Below, in pieces: positions 35,180-44,274 of a stretch of 50,289 nt of DNA (positions are counted from its first letter, which is position 1; every line of letters begins with the position of its first letter). The translations under genes and the position numbers were made by a program. The notes below the pieces were generated by a model, which had not been told where the DNA came from, did not search any database, and was given only the letters and a program-made list of their open reading frames with translations. Origin of the DNA: Legionella drancourtii LLAP12 (GTDB lineage: Bacteria; Pseudomonadota; Gammaproteobacteria; Legionellales; Legionellaceae); assembly GCF_000162755.2 (NCBI RefSeq), contig NZ_JH413796.1, positions 1-50,289 of the forward strand, in the 5' to 3' direction.

Positions 35180-36136
35180 TTATTTATTATTGAGATCGGA
35201 GGCTAATTGGAGATAAATATTTTTATCACTCTCTGCTTTTTCCCAATTAACAATGGGTTTTGTATTTTGGTTAAACTGAATGCCGTTTTCACACATCCAG
35301 GATAGCTGATTAAGTAGAGCATATACGGTAATTAGTTGTTGTTCGGATTGAGTTAATTCAAGCTCCTTAATAAGTGCATTATAATAAAATTCGCCATGAG
35401 ATGTGCCATACCAGCTTAATTTGATCCGACTCAAAGCTTCCAGAGGATCTCCTTGTGTTAACCCATCTAAATCAACCAATCCATTGAAAACTCCTTGATT
35501 TATCATGACGTTTTTTGAGCAAATATCACCGTAGTACATGGTCGGTTTTATTGAATCAAAGTATGTTTCGTAATTACGGTAAAGGTCTTTTGCAATACCT
35601 TCAAATTGTTGATTCATTATCCCTGTTAAACGTCCATGCTTAATAGACTCTTGTATCCATAATTTCATTCGCTCTGCCCAGCTATCACTGACATCGTTAT
35701 CACCACCCCAAATTACTCCAAATTGTGTGGTTACTGGTAATGTTTTAACCTTGCTAAAAATGGTGGCGATTTCTCGTGCTAGCCCCATAAGCTCGGTTTG
35801 ATTTAATGATTCAATCACAACACCCAAATCTTGTCCTTCTATTTTACTTTGAATTTGATAACAAAGAGGGATGCGAGTCTGGCTATAGTCCGAAGCTAAT
35901 ATATCCGGTACTTTAATGCCTAGCTGTTTAAACTCAGGGATATGAACCTCTGAGCCGCGTAAATATTTATCGGAAGTACTCAAACGAATAATCACATCAT
36001 GATCGTCTAAAGCGATACGATACACCTCGTTACAAATACCGATTGTTATACGATTAATTTTTTTTGGTAGTTCCGCAAAGTGATGTTCAACAATAATGTT
36101 GATCATATTCCTATGAGATTGTTGCGAGTAGTTCAT
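35180..36136 (-). CDS. APH-fold phosphotransferase, YGD variant
   Basis: 318 residues of the choline-kinase/APH fold. The catalytic loop reads YGDICSKN, with Tyr where most members have His; the aspartate and asparagine are kept. The metal site is GLVDLDGLTQGDPLEAL. Lysine-containing N-lobe strands are not obvious (IIRLSTSDKYLRG). It follows the beta-lactamase gene and is read the same way. ATG 36106 with a nearby AGGA is an alternative start. Substrate unknown. Confidence 0.75.
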   Translation of the reverse strand: MNYSQQSHRNMINIIVEHHFAELPKKINRITIGICNEVYRIALDDHDVIIRLSTSDKYLRGSEVHIPEFKQLGIKVPDILASDYSQTRIPLCYQIQSKIEGQDLGVVIESLNQTELMGLAREIATIFSKVKTLPVTTQFGVIWGGDNDVSDSWAERMKLWIQESIKHGRLTGIMNQQFEGIAKDLYRNYETYFDSIKPTMYYGDICSKNVMINQGVFNGLVDLDGLTQGDPLEALSRIKLSWYGTSHGEFYYNALIKELELTQSEQQLITVYALLNQLSWMCENGIQFNQNTKPIVNWEKAESDKNIYLQLASDLNNK

Positions 36137-36237
36137 AAATCAAGCACATTTTTTACGTTGTCCTAGTTTACATTAATTGAGCTTGTTTGTGATAAAATCG
36201 AATGTTTTATTTAGCAATATAAAATTGGTATGCGGTA

Positions 36238-37149
36238 ATGGCAAATAAACTAATTATTGATAAAGTATTAGCACGGTATTTGATTAACAAACAGTTCCCA
36301 GAGTGGAGTCATTTATCTATTGAGCCAGTAAACAATAGTGGTTGGGATAATAGAACTTTTCATTTAGGTACGGAGATGCTTATTCGTATGCCAAGTGCTG
36401 CCGAGTATGCGGGGCAAGCCAAGAAAGAGCAGATATGGTTGCCTAAACTTGCATCACATCTTCCTCTTCCCATACCTACACCGATTGCGCTTGGAAAGCC
36501 AGAAGAGGCTTACCCGTGGACATGGTCTATTAATCTCTGGCTTCCAGGAAATCCAGCTGCAACCTCCAAAATTGACGATTTATCCCAATTTGCTGTTCAA
36601 CTGGCGGAGTTCCTCAAAGCGTTGCAGAGTATTGATGCAACAAATGGCCCACTTGCTGGCCCTCAAAGTTTTTATCGCGGTGGTGATATTGCTGTTTATG
36701 ATGCTGAAACACGACAAGCAATTGAACTATTAAAAAATGATATTGATGTCCCTTTAGCGATAGAAATATGGGAGACGGCCTTGTCTACTAAGTGGCAAGA
36801 TGAGCCAGTATGGGTACATGGTGATATTAGCGTAGGAAATCTTCTGGTAAGCAATGGCCAATTAAGCGCGGTTATTGATTTTGGCCAATTGGCTGTAGGT
36901 GATCCAGCCTGCGACCTCGCTATTGCTTGGGTATTTTTTGAAGAGAAAAGCCGTGAAGCATTGTTCCAAACCTTGCAACTTGATAAAGCTACAGTAGCCA
37001 GAGGACGTGCTTGGGCATTATGGAAAGCATTAATTTTGGTTTCAGGGATTGCAACTTCCAGTAATACAGATAAGCAAGCGTGGTTAGGGATTATTAGTGA
37101 AGTGATGAAAGATCATCGTCAAGAGAAATCAAAAACAAAGGACCACTGA
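36238..37149 (+). CDS. APH-fold aminoglycoside-phosphotransferase-family protein
   Basis: 303 residues. WVHGDISVGNLLV (His194, Asp196, Asn201) and AVIDFGQLAVGDPACDLAIAW are the canonical Brenner and metal motifs. NNSGWDNRTFHLGTEMLIRMP gives the glycine-rich N-lobe with a typical beginning of this cluster. It is a common proteobacterial APH subfamily, some members of which act on macrolides or aminoglycosides. It ends 1 nt before the next kinase gene. Confidence 0.85.
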   Translation: MANKLIIDKVLARYLINKQFPEWSHLSIEPVNNSGWDNRTFHLGTEMLIRMPSAAEYAGQAKKEQIWLPKLASHLPLPIPTPIALGKPEEAYPWTWSINLWLPGNPAATSKIDDLSQFAVQLAEFLKALQSIDATNGPLAGPQSFYRGGDIAVYDAETRQAIELLKNDIDVPLAIEIWETALSTKWQDEPVWVHGDISVGNLLVSNGQLSAVIDFGQLAVGDPACDLAIAWVFFEEKSREALFQTLQLDKATVARGRAWALWKALILVSGIATSSNTDKQAWLGIISEVMKDHRQEKSKTKDH

Positions 37150-37150
37150 A

Positions 37151-38137
37151 TTGAACCAAGATAATCCAAATCGAGAGATCATTAATTGGGGTTACAATAC
37201 CCTTAAATCTCTTGGGTTTACATTAAAGAGCAGCTTACCAGAAAAAGTTCAAGATACTCCTTGGTCTTGTGTGATGCGCTTTATAACCGATCAGGGCCTT
37301 ATTTATCTGAAGCAAACACCCGAACAGCTTGCCTTAGAGGCTCTTATCACGCAGGTTTTGTATACCCAGTATCAAGCTCCGGTTCCAGAAATTATTGCTC
37401 ATCATACCGAACTTCATTGTTTTTTGATGAAAGACGCAGGCAGGCCATTACGAGAAATTTTGAAAACAAGATTTGATGTCAATTTGTTCCGTCACGCTAT
37501 GGAGCAATTTTCATTACTCCAAATAATGGTTGCAGCTCGTATCGATGCGTTTTTTGCCATGGGTGTTCCTGATTGGCGATTGGATAACTTACCCAATTTA
37601 TACAGGCAATTGCTGTCACAAAAAGAGATCTTGTTAGCCGATGGACTCTTAGAAGTAGACATTGATGAATTAAAAAGACTACTGCCAACGGTTTCCAGTT
37701 TATGCAACCAATTATCTGACTATGCTATCCAAGAAACATTGGTTCAATGTGACTTCCACGACAATAACATCCTGATAGAAGAACAATCAAAAAATAGTAC
37801 GTTTATTGATCTGGGTGAAATCGTGATTTCACATCCATTTTTTTCATTGGTAGGTTGCTTGCGACAGGTTAAAACACACCATGCTTTAACCGATAAAGAT
37901 GAGGCCTATTTACAGCTTATAGACGCCTATTTGGGAAATTATATTAACTTTGATTTTAAAGAGCGTTTATTAGAGGCACTTCAATTGGCGCAAGTGCTAT
38001 GGTGCATTTATGAAGCACTAGCCCAATATAGGTTGAGGCTCGCCTGTGAGCCAACGCGATTTATGTTAGTACAGCGGCATGGGAAGCTAAGTGGTCGGTT
38101 GAAGGAATTTATGAGCTTAGTTCACGGTTGTTCATGA
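37151..38137 (+). CDS. APH-fold phosphotransferase, CDF variant
   Basis: 328 residues from TTG 37151, supported by AAAGGA about 8 nt upstream and the 1-nt gap from the previous gene. The catalytic loop is LVQCDFHDNNIL: the His of HGD is Cys (200), Asp201 and Asn are kept. TFIDLGEIVISHP is the metal site. It pairs with the preceding APH-fold gene as a two-gene unit. Substrate unknown. Its 3' end overlaps the end of the convergent regulator gene by 16 nt. Confidence 0.72.
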   Translation: MNQDNPNREIINWGYNTLKSLGFTLKSSLPEKVQDTPWSCVMRFITDQGLIYLKQTPEQLALEALITQVLYTQYQAPVPEIIAHHTELHCFLMKDAGRPLREILKTRFDVNLFRHAMEQFSLLQIMVAARIDAFFAMGVPDWRLDNLPNLYRQLLSQKEILLADGLLEVDIDELKRLLPTVSSLCNQLSDYAIQETLVQCDFHDNNILIEEQSKNSTFIDLGEIVISHPFFSLVGCLRQVKTHHALTDKDEAYLQLIDAYLGNYINFDFKERLLEALQLAQVLWCIYEALAQYRLRLACEPTRFMLVQRHGKLSGRLKEFMSLVHGCS

Positions 38138-38919
38138 TATAAAGCAATTAATTCCTTACTTGAAGAGCAACCTAAAGATTCTATCAATTTGGCAATAGTT
38201 CCTTCAACTGTCCTATAGGAAACATGGGTTTCCCGTGCAATTTCTTTAGCTGTTTTTCCTTGAGCTAGTAACTTGAGGTATATGGCCTGTTGTTCAGACA
38301 AATCAACTTTTGTATGAGATATTTTATGGAATAGTGTCCTATCTTTTTTCTCTAAAGTTGATTTTAAGCTTGGTCTCGACGGTATATTTTCATTTCCTAA
38401 AATAGCTTTAACAATAGAATGTGTATGCTCTTCTAGTTTGCCATCATCACCCTGAACCGTCAGTGTAGCTATTTTTTTATATAAACTATCGCGTTCATTA
38501 TGCAATTGATCAAAAAAATCATGCAAACTTGCTACAGGTAATAAATAGGTTGCATTGCGTGAAGTGCGTTCGACTTGAACTGGCGTACTAACATCCAAAA
38601 ATACGGTCATTTCTTGGCACAATAATTGGCGATTTTTTTCGGAGCAGGCAACACTAGGATCGGTTGTCACAACGATATGCTCTTGAGTGCACAAGGAGGC
38701 TAAAATTTCAAATTGACAATCATAAAAAGCATGACTTCCTTCGCTGCCGAGGACTTCAGACAAGTGACGGCCAGTATGAGATTCCAATCCAAAATCTGCA
38801 TCAATAAATCGCCATCCTAATGATTGGGCTACATTCTTCGCAAGCAACGCTTTGCCTGCCCCATGGTGACCGACAACAAAAATTCGTAGAGGCTGATTCA
38901 TTTCTATTTTCCCAAACAT
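38122..38919 (-). CDS. LuxR-type regulator with shikimate-kinase-like sensor domain
   Basis: 265 residues (start could be ATG 38901). The N-terminal ~180 residues follow shikimate kinase: Walker A GHHGAGK (17-23), WRFIDADFGLESHTGRHLSE, then SHAFYDCQFEILASL. The substrate arginine of the usual FR-x-x-E is Tyr and the GGG motif is replaced (VVTTDPS), so shikimate phosphorylation is unlikely. The C-terminus (about 203-262) is a LuxR/GerE helix-turn-helix: LLAQGKTAKEIARETHVSYRTVE. A kinase-like domain as ligand sensor is known from BzdR, which has the opposite domain order. It probably binds a ligand and controls neighbouring cargo. Confidence 0.78.
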   Translation of the reverse strand: MFGKIEMNQPLRIFVVGHHGAGKALLAKNVAQSLGWRFIDADFGLESHTGRHLSEVLGSEGSHAFYDCQFEILASLCTQEHIVVTTDPSVACSEKNRQLLCQEMTVFLDVSTPVQVERTSRNATYLLPVASLHDFFDQLHNERDSLYKKIATLTVQGDDGKLEEHTHSIVKAILGNENIPSRPSLKSTLEKKDRTLFHKISHTKVDLSEQQAIYLKLLAQGKTAKEIARETHVSYRTVEGTIAKLIESLGCSSSKELIALYHEQP

Positions 38920-39050
38920 AAACGATACAATAAGTATACAAATAGGTGGGAAGATGTATCAATACGTAAAACTACGTGAGTTGGAAGTGATCCATAATCT
39001 AAAAAAGATAAAGACTATTCCGTTTTAATTAGCCTGTTTCAGGGTAACTC

Positions 39051-39290
39051 TTAGTCACAAAATGTGACTAAGAACAACTGGCCTAAACATTTAGCTGCTT
39101 CATCCTCCAGATAAGATTTTCCCTGGTGAACTTGAATTAATGTTTTAACTGGCACATCAATAATGTGTGCTAAATGTTCAATATTTGACTTACTAAATCG
39201 TAGTAAAACATCAATCCATAGCTTCTGCTTACATTTATTTTGAGTAAAATCAAACCGAAAGCCATCGTTAAATTCTACAATACATCCCAT
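39051..39290 (-). CDS. Small helix-rich protein, possible DNA-binding
   Basis: 79 residues starting at ATG 39290, which has GGAG 7 nt upstream; the longer frame to 39362 lacks a site. KLWIDVLLRFSKSNIEHLAHIIDVPVKTLIQVHQG looks like a helix-turn-helix of the XRE kind (NIEHLAHIIDVPVKTLIQV), followed by a leucine-rich tail. It lies between two leftward LuxR-type regulator genes. No family recognised. Confidence 0.5.
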   Translation of the reverse strand: MGCIVEFNDGFRFDFTQNKCKQKLWIDVLLRFSKSNIEHLAHIIDVPVKTLIQVHQGKSYLEDEAAKCLGQLFLVTFCD

Positions 39291-39373
39291 GTTACAACTC
39301 CGTGTAAATATTATGACAACATGGTGGAGTATAAAATGTTCAGCAAGATATCCTATCCCCAAATTTGGGTATT

Positions 39374-40891
39374 TTACGATAATAGCCCTAAACGAAATGC
39401 TTTTGAGACTGCTTCGGTAATATTAACGCAGTTCATTTTAGTTCGTATTGATTTGGCATGAGTATTTACTGTTTCACTGGATAGATGGAGGTATTCAGAG
39501 ATTTTTTTTATTGTCATACCCTTGGAAATCATACTTAAGCATTGTAGTTCTCTTGGTGTGAGTTGCGTTAGTGGTTTTTTAACTGCTTTTCGCATAATTA
39601 CATTGTTTCTGAACTCTTGATCATTAAACAGTGCTAACCATTTTTGATTTGGTAGAGCCGTTTTTATTTCAGGCAACATCGCATCCAGAAAAAGGCATAT
39701 AAATTGTTCAAAGGTATCTCGGATTTGGTAGTAAAGCTTTTGGGGATCTGCTATTTTTTCAGAATGATAAGCTTCTACAATTAAATCACATTCATCGCAT
39801 TGGCGAATCATAGCGAATGTGGTGCTTAAACTGTAACGGGCTTCCAATATTTGAATAATGGGAATTTGCATTGCATCATACTTTATATCTCGCTGAATAA
39901 AAAACTCTTTGCCATTATAAATGCTGCGGTCATGATCAACATCTCCACGATACAATCCTTCAGTCCTATACGGAATAGCCCAAAGATATAGATTTGAAAT
40001 GTAATACCGTTGACCGCCGTGAAAAAGCATTGAAATAGAAAAATTAGATATTTCTTTTGGGCAATTTAATGTCTCGGTTAAGTGATCAATTTTAGCACGA
40101 AACCGAATTGAGTCTGATAACTCATTATAGTCATTTAAGTTAACACAAATAGTTCCATCTTCATCAACGCTATGCATTGCTACACCTGTGACAGCAGTAC
40201 TACTTACAGCCAATCGTCTAATATTTGGTTCATTTTTTTCCGGTTGCTCCAACATAGCCATGTGGCCACATTGCTCAATATAAATAAGTTTGGAATGCTT
40301 TATATTCTTTGCCATATGCTCTGAGCGCTCAGGAGGCATGACATTATCCTCTTTACTGGCTATTAACAGTGTCGGACATTCAATTGAAGGCAATAAAGTT
40401 GAATGATCTGGCTTATTTAAAATGGCGTTGAGTTGATTTTTATAATTCTCGACCCCAACTTCCATTGCCATTTCTTGGGCTAGAGGCAATAGCTCATTGT
40501 GCTTTTGTGTATCAAAAACTGAATTTTTAAAGATGAGCTTGATTAGGAAATCAAATTTTCCTTTACTCATTAAATCAAGCGAGCGTTCACGTTCTAATCG
40601 CCCTTTTTCAGATACTAATTTGGCCGCAGAATTAATTAAAACAAGTTTCTCTATACTATTTGGAATATGCCTGTACAATTCAAGAGCAACGTAACCGCCC
40701 ATCGAAAATCCAATTAAAGTAAATTTTTTAGGGGCATGTGGAATGAAACGATTAGCAATTTCTTCAATTGAATCGCTGCCAAGCACATCAACGTACCTTA
40801 ACTGCTTGTCCCGCTGAAGAAAAAGTTCTTGTTGCTTCCAGAGCTTTGGAGTTGCCAATGCTCCAGGAATGAGTACTATATCCTTATTCAT
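39374..40891 (-). CDS. Alpha/beta hydrolase fused to LuxR-type HTH
   Basis: 505 residues. Residues 1-220 form an alpha/beta hydrolase with the full triad: GFSMGG nucleophile Ser63, Asp182 (SKEDNVMPP) and His210 (QCGHMAMLEQPE). Residues about 225-435 are an unrecognised middle domain with several Cys and Trp, as in Legionella LuxR-family regulators. Residues about 441-505 are a LuxR HTH (LTPRELQCLSMISKGMTIKKI). It may sense or degrade a small ester or lactone and regulate genes. Its start is 42 bp from the divergent acetyltransferase gene, a likely target. Confidence 0.8.
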   Translation of the reverse strand: MNKDIVLIPGALATPKLWKQQELFLQRDKQLRYVDVLGSDSIEEIANRFIPHAPKKFTLIGFSMGGYVALELYRHIPNSIEKLVLINSAAKLVSEKGRLERERSLDLMSKGKFDFLIKLIFKNSVFDTQKHNELLPLAQEMAMEVGVENYKNQLNAILNKPDHSTLLPSIECPTLLIASKEDNVMPPERSEHMAKNIKHSKLIYIEQCGHMAMLEQPEKNEPNIRRLAVSSTAVTGVAMHSVDEDGTICVNLNDYNELSDSIRFRAKIDHLTETLNCPKEISNFSISMLFHGGQRYYISNLYLWAIPYRTEGLYRGDVDHDRSIYNGKEFFIQRDIKYDAMQIPIIQILEARYSLSTTFAMIRQCDECDLIVEAYHSEKIADPQKLYYQIRDTFEQFICLFLDAMLPEIKTALPNQKWLALFNDQEFRNNVIMRKAVKKPLTQLTPRELQCLSMISKGMTIKKISEYLHLSSETVNTHAKSIRTKMNCVNITEAVSKAFRLGLLS

Positions 40892-40933
40892 AGTTTATGA
40901 TCACATTATTTACAACCCTTATTAAGATATCCT

Positions 40934-41446
40934 ATGGTGACAATAATTCAAGCAAAATTCGAGCATTTGAATCAAATTTATGCAATAATCCTGGAACTGG
41001 CAAAGTATGAGAACATTCTGGATAAAATTAAAATAACGGAATTACAGCTTGGTGAACTTCTTTTTTGTGATGAGCCTCACCATTTCATCGGTGTTGCTTT
41101 GGTGGAAGAAGAAATTTGTGGTTTGGTGATGTTTAATTACACCCAAAATAACATTTGCGTCAATGTAACGCGGGGAATTTATATTGAGAATTTATATGTT
41201 TCTCCTAAGTATCGGCGTCAAGGTATTGGGTGTGCTTTATTCAAGTATGTTGCATGTAAAGCAGCTGCTTATAACTGTTCAAGAATAGAGTGGTGGGTAT
41301 CTCGAAATAACCGAGAGGCCAGGCATTTTTATAAAAAAATTGGTGGGGTCGCTTTATTAGACTGGCAAATTTTTAAGTGTGACCAAATGGGTATTAATAA
41401 CTTGTTGAGCATAGGAGTTGCTGATGAACATATCCTCTTCGAGTAA
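40934..41446 (+). CDS. Spermidine/spermine-type (SSAT-like) GNAT acetyltransferase
   Basis: 170 residues. IYIENLYVSPKYRRQGIGCALF carries the acetyl-CoA loop, and VSRNNREARHFYKKIGGVALLDWQIFKCD resembles the C-terminal part of diamine/polyamine N-acetyltransferases. The early LELAKYENILDKIKITE is typical of this branch too. It is read divergently from the hydrolase-LuxR regulator and overlaps the transporter start by 23 nt, so the two form a unit. Confidence 0.8.
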   Translation: MVTIIQAKFEHLNQIYAIILELAKYENILDKIKITELQLGELLFCDEPHHFIGVALVEEEICGLVMFNYTQNNICVNVTRGIYIENLYVSPKYRRQGIGCALFKYVACKAAAYNCSRIEWWVSRNNREARHFYKKIGGVALLDWQIFKCDQMGINNLLSIGVADEHILFE

Positions 41447-42698
41447 AGCATTATTCGCTGGAGTTTCTGGCACTGCATTACAATGGTATGATTTTGCGCT
41501 GTTTGGCTATTTCGCGCCAATTATTGCAGCGGCTTATTTTCCTAACGACAATCAATTTGCTTCGCTTTTAAGTGCATTTGGTGTATTCGCTGTTGGTTAT
41601 TTATTGGCACCAATTGGTTCACTATTTTTTGGCTATATTGGTGATCAGTTCGGAAGAAAACGTGCTTTAACTCTAAGTATTTTAGCAATGGCTATTCCTA
41701 CGGCTCTAATAAGCGTCATTCCTTCTTACCAATATATTGGAATCGCAGCACCTCTTCTTATTACTTTGTTAAGGGTTATTCAAGGTTTTGTCGCAAGTAG
41801 TGAATTTACTGGATCTGCTATTTTTCTTGTTGAACATGCTAAGCCTGAAAACAAAGCATTTTATGGTTGTTTAACCAGCTCAGCTTACAGTACTGGTTTG
41901 ATGATAGCTGGCCTGGCCGCTTCATTCTTTACGGCTTCGTTTATGCCGGACTGGGGATGGCGAATCGGTTTTGGATTGGCTTTGATTGCTGGTATTTTGA
42001 TTTTTTATTTACGAGCCCATGTTGCTGAAACGCCTGAATATGAACATATTGCGCAACATGATAAACGAAGTTTGCCTTTTCTGGTGGCACTAAAAGAAGC
42101 ACCTCTGGCAGTAGTTGGTATTATAGGGATAGCATGGTTGGTGAGTATCATGACTTTTGGAACTTATGTGTTTACTGCTACATACCTGCATAGTTATTTT
42201 CATATTTCACTTGGTTTAGCTACATTAATTATCACCATAGCTTTAGCAGTTGATGCCACACTTGAACCATTTATTGCTTTGTTAGCAGACAAAATCGGGC
42301 TATTAAAAGTAGTTCGATTGGGTATGGCGGGCATGTTGCTTTTGAGTATTCCCATTTTTTACCTACTTGCTACTGGAAAGATTGTTTTGATGGCGACGGG
42401 ATTGGTTTTTATGTCTATCTTGATTGCTATTACTTATGCACCACTCAACGCCTATATGGTTTCTCTATTTCCTCATCAGTATCGTTATAGCGGGTTTGGC
42501 GTTGCTTTTAATGTGGGTATTTCATTGTTTGGCGGTACAACACCTATAGTGATGATGTGGCTGGTAAATATAACTAATAATTTTATTTCACCTGCTTGGT
42601 ATTATATGTTTGGAGCAATCATAGGATTAGGCTCCATAATGATTTGTGAACAAGGCCGAAGAAAATTGATTCCTGTCGAACCTGCTTTAGCCTATTAA
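41424..42698 (+). CDS. MFS transporter (metabolite:H+ symporter / ProP-like)
   Basis: 424 residues from ATG 41424 (AGGAG, 6-nt spacing). About 12 hydrophobic helices are visible. ALQWYDFALFGYFAPIIAA and GSLFFGYIGDQFGRKRAL, the loop motif between helices 2 and 3, are typical of the ProP/KgtP branch that imports organic acids, betaine or similar solutes. The adjacent polyamine-type acetyltransferase suggests handling of an amine or acid; that is a guess. Confidence 0.85.
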   Translation: MNISSSSKALFAGVSGTALQWYDFALFGYFAPIIAAAYFPNDNQFASLLSAFGVFAVGYLLAPIGSLFFGYIGDQFGRKRALTLSILAMAIPTALISVIPSYQYIGIAAPLLITLLRVIQGFVASSEFTGSAIFLVEHAKPENKAFYGCLTSSAYSTGLMIAGLAASFFTASFMPDWGWRIGFGLALIAGILIFYLRAHVAETPEYEHIAQHDKRSLPFLVALKEAPLAVVGIIGIAWLVSIMTFGTYVFTATYLHSYFHISLGLATLIITIALAVDATLEPFIALLADKIGLLKVVRLGMAGMLLLSIPIFYLLATGKIVLMATGLVFMSILIAITYAPLNAYMVSLFPHQYRYSGFGVAFNVGISLFGGTTPIVMMWLVNITNNFISPAWYYMFGAIIGLGSIMICEQGRRKLIPVEPALAY

Positions 42699-42713
42699 AA
42701 TGAGGTATTTGTA

Positions 42714-43199
42714 ATGTTATTGTTTAGTTCAGCGTTAGCAAAGCACAAACTTACTTTTACACGATTAAGTGATTGTATAGAGCATATTCCCCTTGCAGCT
42801 AAATGGGCTGAAGAGGAATGGGGATACATACGAAACAAAGGAATTGAATATCGTGAAGGTGTAATGCATTCGTTGAGTCATGATGTCTATATTGGCACTT
42901 ATGCAGGACAACCTGTGGCGATGTTTGCTCTATTGGAACATGAATTTCCCAATCCACGCGAATTAAGTGCGCGTGAACTAATGTACGTTTATGTAGATAA
43001 AAATTATCGAGGACTAGGGTTTGGCAAGCAGATTATTGAAGAAGCAAAACGTTTAGCAGCTGCGGCAGGATCGGATTTGGTTTTGCTAGATACGCTAAAA
43101 CCTAGTTTAAATCGATTATATGAAAAGCATGGTGCGAAAGTAGTTTGTGAAGGTAGTTTGTTCTCTCATCCAACCGACGTGTTAAGTATATCAATTTAA
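42714..43199 (+). CDS. GNAT acetyltransferase
   Basis: 161 residues with GAGG upstream. ELMYVYVDKNYRGLGFGKQI provides the cofactor loop (R-G-L-G-F-G), and SLNRLYEKHGAKVV the C-terminal helix. It follows the transporter gene by 15 nt and is probably co-transcribed with it. Substrate unknown. Confidence 0.82.
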   Translation: MLLFSSALAKHKLTFTRLSDCIEHIPLAAKWAEEEWGYIRNKGIEYREGVMHSLSHDVYIGTYAGQPVAMFALLEHEFPNPRELSARELMYVYVDKNYRGLGFGKQIIEEAKRLAAAAGSDLVLLDTLKPSLNRLYEKHGAKVVCEGSLFSHPTDVLSISI

Positions 43200-43220
43200 T
43201 AATTTTTAGGAATTTTATAA

Positions 43221-44225
43221 GTGGCCAAAGAATTAAAAGGAAACAATCAGACGGATTTTGCTAAAGTGCATCAAATGATTACTGAGGCTAAATCCAGAGT
43301 GTGGCTACAAGTCAATAAAACTCTTATTCAGTTATATTGGTCTATCGGACAATATGTCTCTAATAAGATAACACATGATGGTTGGGGCAAGCGTATTGTA
43401 GAAGAACTAGCGGACTATATATCAATAGAGCTACCAACAATTAAGGGGTTTTCAGCGCGTAATATATGGAGAATGAAGCAATTTTATGAGACTTATCATG
43501 AGAATACAGAACTGTCGGCAGTGCTGACAGAAATTACGTGGACAAATCATTTACATATTTTGTCTAAAACAAAGTCTATTGAAGAAAAAGAGTTTTATCT
43601 ACGTTTAGCTGCCAAACATCATTACTCTGAGCGCGATTTCTCAAGGTTAATAAACGTTGGAACATTTGAAAGAACAGTGCTTGCTGATCAAAAACTGTCA
43701 GCAGTGCTGACAGAATTACCCGAGACTAAGGGGAGGTTTAAAGACAGTTATGTTTTTGAGTTTTTAAATTTGCCTGATGATCACAAAGAAAAAGATTTAA
43801 GACGAGCCTTGGTTGCAAACCTAAAGAAATTTCTACTTGAACTTGGTCCTGATTTTAGTTTGATGGGAGAGGAATACCCTTTGCAAGTAGGAATGAAAGA
43901 CTTTCGCGTGGATTTATTGCTTTTTCATCGCGCGCTTAACTGTATGATTGCAATAGAATTAAAGTGCACTGAATTTAGTCCTTCGCATTTAGGACAATTA
44001 CAATTTTATTTAGAAGTATTGGATAAAAACATAAAGAAAGCACATGAAAATCCAACGATTGGTATATTAATTTGCAAAACGAAGGATGAGGAGGTTGTTC
44101 AATATGCGATGAATAGACATGCTTCTCCAACGTTAATTGCAGAGTATGAAACCAAATTAATCAGTAAAGCTGTATTGCAAAATAAGTTACACGAGTTTGC
44201 ATTACAGTGGGACAATGAGGAATAG
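43221..44225 (+). CDS. DUF1016 (YhcG-type) PD-(D/E)xK nuclease family protein
   Basis: 334 residues from GTG 43221. The N-terminal ~150 residues are the DUF1016 winged region (LIQLYWSIGQYVSNKI, then FSARNIWRMKQFYETY). The C-terminal nuclease domain has DFRVDLLLFHR (Asp231) and IAIELKCTEF (Glu246-x-Lys248). The protein is common in ICEs and prophages and is linked to DNA recombination or defence; activity is unproven. LSAVLTE occurs twice in the protein, encoded by nearly identical DNA (43509-43527 and 43698-43716), the second a perfect palindrome. Confidence 0.88.
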   Translation: MAKELKGNNQTDFAKVHQMITEAKSRVWLQVNKTLIQLYWSIGQYVSNKITHDGWGKRIVEELADYISIELPTIKGFSARNIWRMKQFYETYHENTELSAVLTEITWTNHLHILSKTKSIEEKEFYLRLAAKHHYSERDFSRLINVGTFERTVLADQKLSAVLTELPETKGRFKDSYVFEFLNLPDDHKEKDLRRALVANLKKFLLELGPDFSLMGEEYPLQVGMKDFRVDLLLFHRALNCMIAIELKCTEFSPSHLGQLQFYLEVLDKNIKKAHENPTIGILICKTKDEEVVQYAMNRHASPTLIAEYETKLISKAVLQNKLHEFALQWDNEE

Positions 44226-44274
44226 TAAGCATTCCAAATAAATTATTTTTCAAAAAATTAAAGAAAAACAATTG

